A stretch of 64,000 nucleotides of DNA. It comes from Radiobacillus deserti. GTDB lineage: Bacteria > Bacillota > Bacilli > Bacillales > Amphibacillaceae. Below the pieces are notes generated by a model. That model did no database searches and was not told where the DNA came from. It saw nothing but the letters and a program-made list of their open reading frames with translations. Every line of letters begins with the position of its first letter. The stretch's first letter is position 1. The position numbers and the translations under genes were made by a program. The stretch lies in assembly GCF_007301515.1 (NCBI RefSeq), contig NZ_CP041666.1:2108001-2172000 (forward strand). The letters run 5' to 3'. Below are positions 26,862-34,272 of the stretch, in pieces.

Positions 26862-26892
26862 AAGCCCTTGTTACAAAACGTAACAAAGGCTT
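26862..26892 (-). terminator. terminator of the coxA-like gene
   Basis: A 13-bp stem with one mismatch (AAGCCTTTGTTAC / GTAACAAGGGCTT on the minus strand) is followed by TTTCTATTTTTTT, ten bases beyond the stop codon. Confidence 0.88.
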
Positions 26893-26901
26893 CATCTACT
26901 G

Positions 26902-27426
26902 TTAACGGTCGTTCCCTTGGATATCTCCTTGAATTTGCGAATTGTAGTCTCGTGCCTCATTCCAATAGATGTCGTCGGTGTACACTTCCACCTTTTTATT
27001 TGGCACCATTTCTTTTACAATTCGATACACTTTTTTCGTTACTTCTAAAGGATCATTGTCATAATACAAGTTCAGCATGACAGCCACAATTACGCGATCC
27101 TTACGTACATAAGATTGAGTAACATTTACTTCTTGCAATCCACTCACTTTTTTATTTATCTGTTCAGCAGTTTCGTTGTATGCTTGTTGTTCATAATCTG
27201 TATTTTCCTGCCCACTTGGTAAACGGTTTACGTAATCCTTCATACTTTGGTCACCTTGTAGATAGTATTGATTACTCTCCGGTTTATTTTCCGTAGGCTC
27301 TGGTTCATACGAGATAGGTTGTTCTCCTAAATCAAGTTCTTTGTCCGCAGAAGGCTGATCATTTGCTGCACAGCCCGTAACGGAAAAAAGGAATGCTAAG
27401 AACGAGATATAGAAAATCTTTTTCAT
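26902..27426 (-). CDS. YhcN/YlaJ-family sporulation lipoprotein (CoxA-like)
   Basis: A 174-residue lipoprotein: signal peptide ending in the lipobox VTGC (Cys about 19), an acidic Pro-rich linker, and a C-terminal YhcN/YlaJ domain (about 80-155, with RKDRVIVAVMLN). The position beside safA and yebC is that of B. subtilis coxA (yrbB), a spore cortex protein. Its ribosome binding site GGGAGGGAGG is held in a hairpin (27437-27467). Confidence 0.82.
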   Translation of the reverse strand: MKKIFYISFLAFLFSVTGCAANDQPSADKELDLGEQPISYEPEPTENKPESNQYYLQGDQSMKDYVNRLPSGQENTDYEQQAYNETAEQINKKVSGLQEVNVTQSYVRKDRVIVAVMLNLYYDNDPLEVTKKVYRIVKEMVPNKKVEVYTDDIYWNEARDYNSQIQGDIQGNDR

Positions 27427-27436
27427 GCCTATAACC

Positions 27437-27467
27437 TCCCTCCCTTTTAGGTTTCGTTAGGGAGGGA
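27437..27467 (-). promoter_or_regulatory. hairpin covering the ribosome binding site of the coxA-like gene
   Basis: On the minus strand TCCCTCCC (27467-27460) pairs with GGGAGGGA (27444-27437), eight GC-rich pairs with a 15-base loop. The 3' arm contains the Shine-Dalgarno sequence, so folding would block translation initiation. Confidence 0.5.
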
Positions 27468-27504
27468 ATTTTAAACCGTCATTTGTTAGTGGTTATGGGA
27501 ATAT

Positions 27505-28473
27505 TCACCAGTAAGTAAGTACCTCATGAATAAATTGTTTACGGTCACTCCAACTTCTTTCAAGTTCGGATAAGTAAGAGAAAACGGTATCATTCATAGG
27601 AAGTTTTCCAATGAAATGTAACCATTCGCGCATATGGTCCATCGGGATAGCAACCCCAATTAAATATGGCCGTATTTGATATTCGGAACACAACTTATAA
27701 GTCAATAACTGAGGGATATCATAATGAATGTGCTCTAAAAATCGTTGCCCAAGCTGCATATAGTCATACGAAGTTGATGCTTTACCTAATAGATCAAAAT
27801 CAATTAGTCGAACCTTTCCCTCTTTAATCCGGATAAAATTATGGGCAGCTAGATCGCCATGGATCCAATCCTTTTTCTCTCCTTCTATTATTGAACGATA
27901 ACTACTCCATTGGCGAATCAGCATGGAAGTAGCCTGCGTGATTTCATGAAAAAGATAGGAAAAGCCAAACCGTTCAAATGTCTCTTTGGTAGTCCAAAAT
28001 TTCCTCAATCGTAGCCGACATTTTTGCTCATAGTCTACTCTAATGGTAGGGTTTTTTATTTGTATAGATTTAATATCTTTGTGGAAGATTTTTACTGTGT
28101 CTACTGCATCTCGTCTATCTCGCTCGTCTTCAAACGTTAATTTTTCTCCGACAAGACAGGTTTGAATCGTCCAATACTTCTTTTTCCAGCGCAATATCTT
28201 TTCGCCGTTTGGAAAAGCACAAAAAGGTTGAATGACAGGGGACTGATTTTTCATAAAGAATCGCCACTGCTGAATAGGAGTTTTTTTATCCTCATATGCC
28301 TTTAAAACGAACCCTTTTCTATCCATATCTGCTACATAGAATACATTTTCTTTCCATTGCTGGATTGTCGAAGTGCTTAATTTTCCGTTCTCTTCCAAAA
28401 AGGAAGAGAGACAACTCTTAAAAGAATTGTCCCCGTTAAATGGATGGTTATGAATCACTTTCTTCCTCATCAT
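27505..28473 (-). CDS. aminoglycoside-phosphotransferase/CotS-like kinase-fold protein
   Basis: A protein of about 322 residues with the APH/choline-kinase fold. The catalytic-loop-like segment DWIHGDLAAHNFIR contains the Asp and Asn of HGDxxxxN, followed by a metal-site region (RLIDFDLLG). Such proteins occur in spore coats (CotS, CotI, YsxE), and B. subtilis has kinase-like yrzF/yrzG beside safA. The likely start, ATG at 28473 after an AGGCAGGAAG site, overlaps the end of safA by 26 bases, implying coupling to this coat morphogen. The substrate is unknown; the intact active-site loop suggests real activity. Confidence 0.75.
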   Translation of the reverse strand: MMRKKVIHNHPFNGDNSFKSCLSSFLEENGKLSTSTIQQWKENVFYVADMDRKGFVLKAYEDKKTPIQQWRFFMKNQSPVIQPFCAFPNGEKILRWKKKYWTIQTCLVGEKLTFEDERDRRDAVDTVKIFHKDIKSIQIKNPTIRVDYEQKCRLRLRKFWTTKETFERFGFSYLFHEITQATSMLIRQWSSYRSIIEGEKKDWIHGDLAAHNFIRIKEGKVRLIDFDLLGKASTSYDYMQLGQRFLEHIHYDIPQLLTYKLCSEYQIRPYLIGVAIPMDHMREWLHFIGKLPMNDTVFSYLSELERSWSDRKQFIHEVLTYW

Positions 28474-29605
28474 CTTCCTGCCTAAAATTTGGGAAGCTTG
28501 GATTAAATCCATATGGTTCTGGCCCAGGATATCCCACATTATTCCATCCAGTTGCTGTACCTGGTTGCCAAGTAGGGGCACTTGGATTCATGTAATGCGG
28601 ATTTCCCCATGCACTGGGATATGCCACAGGATTCCCATGAAACGTGTGATGCGGTGGTTCTTGTGGCGGAATAAAACTTTGCCAATTTGCTGGCTGTGCC
28701 ATGTATTCCGGATATGTTGCTTCTTGTTTTAAACCTGGATAATCCACTGGACTAGAAGACGACTCTGCCCAATCTAACTGTTGATAAGGTCCGACATGGT
28801 ATCCATCATGTGAATGTTGCGGTACTGGATGATGTTGATGATGTTGTTGATGAGTACCATGTACTGGATTAGACCAAGCGTGCTGTTGGATTGGATAAGG
28901 TACTGAATTAGCAGGTGCGCAATAAGGTGCTGATGGATACGCATAGTACGGTATTACCGGCTGCTGTGGATAGGAATATGGACTTGCTGCTGTATAGTTG
29001 GGTTGTTGAGCTGGCTGATTGTAATGTGGTACTTGAGGCATTGGTGTTGGTACTGTATATGTTGGTTCTTGTGCTTGGTCTAGTTCTGGTACTGGAGTGG
29101 GTGCATCATATGAAGGCTTTTTGTACATTGCCTTCTTCTTATCCATTGTTGCGTCCATATTCCCTTTTTCGTAATTTCCTTCATTCCATGATGGTTTGGA
29201 TAGATTGGATTTATAGTCAGATACTTTCCCCCCAACCTTATTGACCTTATTTACAACCTCATCTTTACTTAAATCTGAGAATGGAGGATGTGGCAGCTTA
29301 TTAAGAATTTCCTTTTTTGGCTTCTTTACATCATCTTCTTTCATTACTGGAAAAGCTGGCTTCGACGTATCCTTATAAGGATGGGTTGCTTCTTTCTTAA
29401 CCGGCGCTTTTTGAATCATTTTATCCGTAATCGTTTCCTTTTTAACTGGCTGCGCTTGTGTTGGAATCCTTATTTTCATTCCTGGCATAATCTGATCTGG
29501 GTCTGCCAAATGACTGTTCATTTCCTTTAACTTCTCAAAATCGACATTATATTTTTGAGCGATTTTCCAAAGTGTTTCCCCTTCTCGAACAATGTGAATT
29601 TTCAA
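28448..29605 (-). CDS. safA: spore coat/cortex morphogenetic protein SafA
   Basis: Directs inner coat assembly and works with SpoVID, also in this window. The N-terminal LysM domain (KIHIVREGETLWKIAQKY to GMKIRIP, residues 2-48) is followed by a Lys-rich linker, then a long Pro/Tyr/His/Gln-rich region (about 165-365) and an acidic end. I start at TTG 29605, where AGAAGGGAG lies ten bases upstream and the product begins KIHIV as in B. subtilis. An internal ATG (29158) preceded by AAAGGGA could yield a short form like SafA-C30. Confidence 0.9.
   Translation of the reverse strand: MKIHIVREGETLWKIAQKYNVDFEKLKEMNSHLADPDQIMPGMKIRIPTQAQPVKKETITDKMIQKAPVKKEATHPYKDTSKPAFPVMKEDDVKKPKKEILNKLPHPPFSDLSKDEVVNKVNKVGGKVSDYKSNLSKPSWNEGNYEKGNMDATMDKKKAMYKKPSYDAPTPVPELDQAQEPTYTVPTPMPQVPHYNQPAQQPNYTAASPYSYPQQPVIPYYAYPSAPYCAPANSVPYPIQQHAWSNPVHGTHQQHHQHHPVPQHSHDGYHVGPYQQLDWAESSSSPVDYPGLKQEATYPEYMAQPANWQSFIPPQEPPHHTFHGNPVAYPSAWGNPHYMNPSAPTWQPGTATGWNNVGYPGPEPYGFNPSFPNFRQEDDEEESDS
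29156..29167 (-). promoter_or_regulatory. candidate internal translation start within safA
   Basis: The minus strand reads AAAGGGAATATG, a ribosome binding site close to an ATG at residue 150 of SafA (MDATMDKKK). B. subtilis SafA is known to give a C-terminal form, SafA-C30, from internal initiation at a comparable place. The spacing here is short; the second Met four codons on is an alternative. Confidence 0.45.
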
Positions 29606-29750
29606 TTCGTGAATCTCCCTTCTTGTTAGTCTGCACATGGTGGTTCATGTCAATTACATAACAATTCCATACCAACATATGCGAATGACCTAGAAAGGTT
29701 GAATGAAAACGGGAAATTTATGGAGGCATTTTCTAGAATGCATACTAAAA

Positions 29751-29793
29751 ATCCGAACTGGTTCCATTTTCAATGTAGGAACATAGTTCGGAT
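29751..29793 (-). terminator. terminator of pheA
   Basis: ATCCGAACT and AGTTCGGAT flank an inner TTCC/GGAA pairing. On the minus strand the stem is followed by TTTTTAG. Its arms share the sequence ATCCGAAC/GTTCGGAT with the hairpin inside the 8782-9007 element. Confidence 0.7.
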
Positions 29794-29808
29794 AATAAGA
29801 CAATACCG

Positions 29809-30687
29809 TTATTTAGAGGAGACAGATAGACCATTTACTTGAAAATAAGGATAGCTTCCTAGCAGTTCAACACTACATCCTAGTGTTTCGAGTTCTGCAA
29901 TTGCCCCTGGAATTAATACATCATCCAGTTTTTGTTGGATATCAATTAAAAAATAGTAGTTTCCAAGTCCTGTTTTCATTGGTCGGGATTCAATTTTGGA
30001 TAAGTTTAATTTTCTCCAAGCAAATGCGGAAAGAACTTGGTGGAGTGTACCCGCTTGATCGGTTGGAAGGGTGATGATTAATGACGTTTTATGCCCTTCT
30101 TCATCCAGCTTCTCCCATTGTAATTCTTTATTCTCTCGGTGAAGAACTACAAATCTTGTGTGATTGTTTTGAAAATCATGAATGTCTTCTTTCACGATGT
30201 TTAATCCGTATTCCTTAGCCGCCAGTTCATTTCCTATGGAACCGATATTTCTATCCGGATGTTGACTAACAAACTCTGCACCCGCTCCTGTCGATGTTGT
30301 ATATTCGATGCCAACCTCTTTTAATTCTTTTTGCAAAAAATGATGACACTGAGCGACTGCATGCGGATGAGAGTAAATCGTAATCATCTCCCTCCAATTT
30401 TCCACATTGGAAGGGTGCACCATCAAATGTTGACGAATGGGCACGACAACTTCCCCAACAATTTTTAATGCTTGGTCATGAATGAGATAATCTATCGTCA
30501 TATTGACAGATCCTTCAATCGCATTTTCAAGTGGAACGACCCCAATATCGATTTGATTATTTACGATGGCATCCATGCATTCAGGTATGGTTTTAAAACT
30601 CTGTTTATCCTCCCCATTGAATAGGGCATCTACAGCCATTTTTGTAAAGGTTCCCTTGGGACCTAAGTATCCAATTCTTCCAGTCAT
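29809..30687 (-). CDS. pheA: prephenate dehydratase
   Basis: Converts prephenate to phenylpyruvate in phenylalanine synthesis. The 292-residue protein has the PDT domain (start RIGYLGPKGTFTKMAV; segment NNHTRFVVL containing the TRF motif) and a C-terminal ACT domain with SKIESRPMK, the phenylalanine-binding site for feedback inhibition. It lies 17 bases downstream of pheB. In B. subtilis the nad-nifS-yrxA genes lie between pheA and safA; here they are absent. Confidence 0.97.
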   Translation of the reverse strand: MTGRIGYLGPKGTFTKMAVDALFNGEDKQSFKTIPECMDAIVNNQIDIGVVPLENAIEGSVNMTIDYLIHDQALKIVGEVVVPIRQHLMVHPSNVENWREMITIYSHPHAVAQCHHFLQKELKEVGIEYTTSTGAGAEFVSQHPDRNIGSIGNELAAKEYGLNIVKEDIHDFQNNHTRFVVLHRENKELQWEKLDEEGHKTSLIITLPTDQAGTLHQVLSAFAWRKLNLSKIESRPMKTGLGNYYFLIDIQQKLDDVLIPGAIAELETLGCSVELLGSYPYFQVNGLSVSSK

Positions 30688-30704
30688 TAGTGTGTCCCCC
30701 GTTC

Positions 30705-31154
30705 TTACGCGCCAGAGCTTAAAATTTCCACTTTATCTACAAAGTCTAATGATTTCAATTTCTGGATTAGTTTTTCTATTTCTACATTCATCGCAACCGT
30801 ATTTAAAGAAATAGTGACGTTTGCTTTGCCATGCAGAGGAATCGTTTGGTGAATCGTCAAGATGTTACCACCCGCCTGTGCAACCGTCGCTAATAATTGA
30901 GAAAGAGAGCCCGCCTGGTCTTCCAAATGAAAAAATAGAGTAATCATCCGTTCCTTGACCATAGCTTGGAATGGAAAAACAGCATCTCTATATTTATAAA
31001 AAGCACTTCTAGACAAATCAACTCGCTTTACTGCTTCAAAAACAGAATCCACTTTCCCTCTCTCAATTAATTCTTTTGCCTCAATCGTTTTTTTCATCGA
31101 TTCAGGAAGGATATCACTTCGGACTAGATAATACTTTTCTTCTTTTTCCGTCAT
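30705..31154 (-). CDS. pheB: ACT-domain protein PheB
   Basis: A 149-residue protein with an N-terminal helical region (RVDLSRSAFYKYRDAVFPF) and a C-terminal ACT domain (HLEDQAGSLSQLLATVAQAG). It is the conserved partner of pheA in Bacillales, called PheB. It lacks chorismate mutase catalytic residues that I could recognise and is presumed regulatory. It sits between obg and pheA. Confidence 0.9.
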   Translation of the reverse strand: MTEKEEKYYLVRSDILPESMKKTIEAKELIERGKVDSVFEAVKRVDLSRSAFYKYRDAVFPFQAMVKERMITLFFHLEDQAGSLSQLLATVAQAGGNILTIHQTIPLHGKANVTISLNTVAMNVEIEKLIQKLKSLDFVDKVEILSSGA

Positions 31155-31184
31155 TCTCCATATTCCCCTTTTGACTACTGACCT

Positions 31185-32459
31185 CTACTCTACAAACTCA
31201 AATTCGTATTCCAGTAGGCGAACAACGTCTCCGTCTTGAGCTCCTTTTTCTCGGAGGGCTTCGTCTACTCCCATTCCACGTAGCTGTCTAGCAAATCGAC
31301 GAACAGATTCGTCACGATTAAAGTCCGTCATTTTAAACAGCTTTTCAATCCGTTCCCCAGATAATACAAAGGACCCATCCGAGTCTCTCGTAATATGGAA
31401 CGCCTCCGGTTCTTGTTCGTGACGATATACAACACGTTCTTCTTTCTCTTCAATAGGCTTATTATCTTTCGGTATAGTGTCTAGTATATCAGCTACGGCA
31501 AATAAAAGTTCACGGATGCCACTACGAGTAATGGTTGAAATCGGATAGACCGGAACATCTATCTTTTCCTTAAAAGCTTGCAAATGCTCCTCTGCCTCAG
31601 GAATATCCATCTTATTCGCTGCGACTATTTGCGGTCTTTCTGATAGAGACTCGTCATATGCCTTTAATTCTTCATTAATCGTTACGTAGTCTTCATAAGG
31701 ATCGCGTCCTTCTGTCCCTGCCATATCGATAACGTGAACAATAACTCTTGTTCGCTCAACATGTCGCAAAAACTGGTGTCCTAAGCCTATTCCTTCATGT
31801 GCCCCTTCAATTAAACCCGGCAAATCCGCCAAGACAAAGCTTCGTTGATCCTCTGTTTCTACAACGCCTAGATTAGGTGCTAGTGTCGTGAAGTGATAAT
31901 CGGCAATTTTAGGTTTTGCTGCGGTGACAACTGATAAAAACGTTGATTTCCCAACACTTGGAAAACCTACTAGTCCAACATCTGCAAGTAGCTTGAGCTC
32001 AATTTGAATATCTCGCTCTCTTCCTGGTTCTCCATTTTCCGCCATGTCTGGTGCAGGGTTTCTCGGAGTAGCGAAGCGAATATTTCCTCTACCTCCTCGT
32101 CCACCACGAGCAATAACAGCTTGTTGTTCATGATAAATTAAATCGGCGATGACCTCACCTGTCTCTGCATCACGTACTGTCGTTCCAGGTGGGACCTTTA
32201 AAATAAGTGGCTCCGCATTTTTTCCATGCTGCCCCTTACTCATCCCATTCTCCCCACGCTTCGCTTTAAAATGTTTTTTGTAACGAAAGTCCATTAAGGT
32301 ATTGAGCCCTTCATCTACCTGAAACACGACATCTCCGCCGTTTCCACCATCACCACCAGCTGGTCCACCTAATGGAACATATTTTTCTCTTCTGTATGCT
32401 ACAAGGCCATTCCCACCGTCCCCGGCTTTAACAAAGACCTTTACCTGATCTACAAACAC
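31185..32459 (-). CDS. obgE: GTPase Obg
   Basis: An essential GTPase acting in 50S ribosome maturation, the stress response and, in B. subtilis, sporulation initiation. The protein of about 424 residues has the Gly-rich Obg fold (about 1-158), the G domain (GFPSVGKST, DLPGLIEGA, NKMD) and a C-terminal OCT domain. I chose GTG at 32459, giving MFVDQVKVFVKAG as in B. subtilis, since GAGGTG lies six bases upstream. It follows spo0B by ten bases. Confidence 0.96.
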   Translation of the reverse strand: MFVDQVKVFVKAGDGGNGLVAYRREKYVPLGGPAGGDGGNGGDVVFQVDEGLNTLMDFRYKKHFKAKRGENGMSKGQHGKNAEPLILKVPPGTTVRDAETGEVIADLIYHEQQAVIARGGRGGRGNIRFATPRNPAPDMAENGEPGRERDIQIELKLLADVGLVGFPSVGKSTFLSVVTAAKPKIADYHFTTLAPNLGVVETEDQRSFVLADLPGLIEGAHEGIGLGHQFLRHVERTRVIVHVIDMAGTEGRDPYEDYVTINEELKAYDESLSERPQIVAANKMDIPEAEEHLQAFKEKIDVPVYPISTITRSGIRELLFAVADILDTIPKDNKPIEEKEERVVYRHEQEPEAFHITRDSDGSFVLSGERIEKLFKMTDFNRDESVRRFARQLRGMGVDEALREKGAQDGDVVRLLEYEFEFVE

Positions 32460-32469
32460 AACCTTCACC

Positions 32470-33012
32470 TCATTTAGAATCGCATATCCAAGACATGCTG
32501 CAAGTCATAATCTCTTCCTCTTCTTTTTCTACAATTACGTTTTCCAAATCTGGGGTATCTAAAGCACTACGTAACGATTCTTCCTCCGAGAACTTACCTT
32601 GGAAGGACAATATCACTTCTGTCCGTTCCTCATTAAAAGGCTGAATTAAGAACGTTCCCTCGTACATTTCCATTTCGTCGCTACATCGCTCCAGTACTTG
32701 GACAAATTCAACTGCCTGTTTATGTATAGATTCATCAAACATAGACAAGTTTCCATAATCTTTAAAGACAGAGAACGTTAAACGAAAATTAGAATGATAC
32801 CAATTAAAGCTAATCACCCAAAGAGCTGTTTTTGACATGTTTAAATTCGATATTCTTCTTTCCATTTTTGCTGCTTCAATAGCTGCCTCTATTTTATCTC
32901 TTACTTTATCCATTTTACCCATAGAAGCATATCCCATGAGCAGCTGTAAATCATTTAACCAGTCGTGTCGATAAAAGCTTAGCAACTCGACTATTTTTTC
33001 CTCATCTTTCAA
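32470..33012 (-). CDS. spo0B: sporulation phosphotransferase Spo0B
   Basis: Passes phosphate from Spo0F to Spo0A in the sporulation phosphorelay. The 180-residue protein has the N-terminal helical hairpin with the phosphorylated histidine in the segment FYRHDWLNDLQLLMGY (His at about 16) and a C-terminal histidine-kinase-like fold. The start is TTG, behind AAGGAG. The place upstream of obg is conserved. It is shorter at the N-terminus than B. subtilis Spo0B, whose active His is near 30. Confidence 0.9.
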   Translation of the reverse strand: MKDEEKIVELLSFYRHDWLNDLQLLMGYASMGKMDKVRDKIEAAIEAAKMERRISNLNMSKTALWVISFNWYHSNFRLTFSVFKDYGNLSMFDESIHKQAVEFVQVLERCSDEMEMYEGTFLIQPFNEERTEVILSFQGKFSEEESLRSALDTPDLENVIVEKEEEEIMTCSMSWICDSK

Positions 33013-33132
33013 TTCAACCGCTCCTTGTTTATTATCAAGATTATAGCAAAAATTATATAAATACTAAAACTTCTATTCTTATTATTAGAGTATTCCCTAT
33101 AGAAACAAGGTGTAAAAGTTCACAAAGAAGAA

Positions 33133-33163
33133 AAAGACTCTAACCGAAATGGCTAGAGTCTTT
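33133..33163 (-). terminator. terminator of the rplU-prp-rpmA operon
   Basis: AAAGACTCTA(G/A)CC pairs with GG(T/C)TAGAGTCTTT around a five-base loop; on the minus strand the stem is followed by TTTTTCTTC, just after the rpmA stop. Confidence 0.88.
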
Positions 33164-33173
33164 ATATGCTAGA

Positions 33174-33464
33174 TTAAGCTTCTTGAGCGACAGGATAAAC
33201 ACTAACTTTTTTGCGATCGCGTCCGTAACGTTCGAATTTAACGACTCCGTCCACCTTAGCGAAAAGTGTGTCATCTCCACCACGGCCTACATTCTCACCT
33301 GGATAAATTTTTGTACCGCGTTGACGGTAAAGAATAGATCCACCAGTTACGAATTGACCATCCGCACGCTTGGCACCAAGACGTTTTGCTTCAGAGTCAC
33401 GCCCGTTTTTTGTACTACCTTGACCTTTCTTCTGAGAGAAGAACTGTAAATCTAGACGTAGCAT
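33174..33464 (-). CDS. rpmA: ribosomal protein bL27 with cleavable N-terminus
   Basis: A 96-residue large-subunit protein whose N-terminal end reaches the peptidyl transferase centre. It begins MLRLDLQFFSQKKG, the Firmicutes-type extension removed by the Prp protease after the two Phe residues, exposing the functional SQKKG end. The rest (STKNGRDSEAKRLGAKRADG) is standard. It is the third gene of rplU-prp-rpmA, and the protease is encoded next door. Confidence 0.97.
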   Translation of the reverse strand: MLRLDLQFFSQKKGQGSTKNGRDSEAKRLGAKRADGQFVTGGSILYRQRGTKIYPGENVGRGGDDTLFAKVDGVVKFERYGRDRKKVSVYPVAQEA

Positions 33465-33477
33465 GTGCTACACCTCC

Positions 33478-33810
33478 TTATTTATCAGAGATCTTTATAT
33501 ACTGTCCATAGTCACGCACAATTGTTTCAAGCGAAACCATCATACCTTCCAGTAGCCAGGTTGCTTTTTCATGAGTTTCGGCATCTAAGTTATCAGGTAG
33601 CTTTACTTTTAAATATCCGCCTTCTTTACCTGCTTGGGTAATTTCGGGCTCGATAGAGCAAAGACTTATTACGGCATTCACCGCCCCGAATGAAACAGCA
33701 GATGCTCCGGCACATACTAAATCGTTACCTTCTGATACACTGTCTGCATGGCCGCTCATTTCAAATGCATAAATGCTACCATTTTTTCGGTAAGCTGTAA
33801 CTTGAATCAT
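33478..33810 (-). CDS. prp: ribosomal-processing cysteine protease Prp
   Basis: A 110-residue protease that trims the N-terminal extension of bL27. The catalytic motif GHADSVSEGNDLVCAGASA has His 21 and Cys 33, equivalent to the dyad described for Staphylococcus aureus Prp (the YsxB family). It lies between rplU and rpmA with tight spacing on both sides, the standard order wherever bL27 carries the extension. Confidence 0.95.
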   Translation of the reverse strand: MIQVTAYRKNGSIYAFEMSGHADSVSEGNDLVCAGASAVSFGAVNAVISLCSIEPEITQAGKEGGYLKVKLPDNLDAETHEKATWLLEGMMVSLETIVRDYGQYIKISDK

Positions 33811-33821
33811 TGAATCAACCC

Positions 33822-34130
33822 TTAAGCATTGATTTTTTCAATCGTTACTTTTGTGTAAGGCTGACGATGACCTTGCTTACGACGGTAGTTTTTTTTCGCT
33901 TTGAACTTGATTACCGTAACTTTTTTTGCACGACCTTGTTTTTCAACTTTAGCCGTTACAGAAGCTCCATCAACGAAAGGCGCGCCAACTTTAACGTCGT
34001 CACCACCAACGAAAAGAACCTTGTCAAATGTTACAGTACTTCCAGCTTCACCTTCTAGTTTTTCTACATAGATAGCTTGGCCTTCTTCAACTTTGACTTG
34101 CTTACCACCAGTTTCAATAATTGCGTACAT
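33822..34130 (-). CDS. rplU: ribosomal protein bL21
   Basis: A 102-residue large-subunit protein with the typical start MYAIIETGGKQVKVEEG and C-terminal KKNYRRKQGHRQPYTKV. First gene of the rplU-prp-rpmA operon, preceded by an L21-type leader RNA. Ordinary in length and sequence. Confidence 0.98.
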   Translation of the reverse strand: MYAIIETGGKQVKVEEGQAIYVEKLEGEAGSTVTFDKVLFVGGDDVKVGAPFVDGASVTAKVEKQGRAKKVTVIKFKAKKNYRRKQGHRQPYTKVTIEKINA

Positions 34131-34135
34131 TCCTA

Positions 34136-34235
34136 TGCACCTCCTTAAGGACTCAGACTCGCCATACAGGTGTCACATACATGACTTTAAAACCTGTTCT
34201 GTGCGGTTGTAGCAAACGGGTGCTACGATGAATAA
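34136..34235 (-). promoter_or_regulatory. L21 leader RNA
   Basis: The minus strand upstream of rplU contains two hairpins: GTAGCACCCGTTTGCTAC, and ACAGG...CCTGT enclosing GTCA/TGAC. They are followed by GGCGAGTCTGAGTCC and the AAGGAGG site. This agrees with the L21 leader of Bacillales, thought to mediate autoregulation of the operon by bL21. The match is from memory of its architecture, not a search. Confidence 0.7.
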
Positions 34236-34241
34236 CGTATT

Positions 34242-34272
34242 GATGTTACCATGAATCAAAAAACTTTGTCAA
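34242..34272 (-). promoter_or_regulatory. candidate promoter of the rplU operon
   Basis: A perfect TTGACA (34272-34267) inside the end of the upstream RNase gene and TAACAT (34247-34242) with TGG before it are spaced 19 bases. Confidence 0.5.

Noticed and set aside
29751..29793. LexA box in the CGAAC...GTTC hairpin
   Set aside because: The half-sites are spaced wrongly and the sequence is a terminator stem after pheA.
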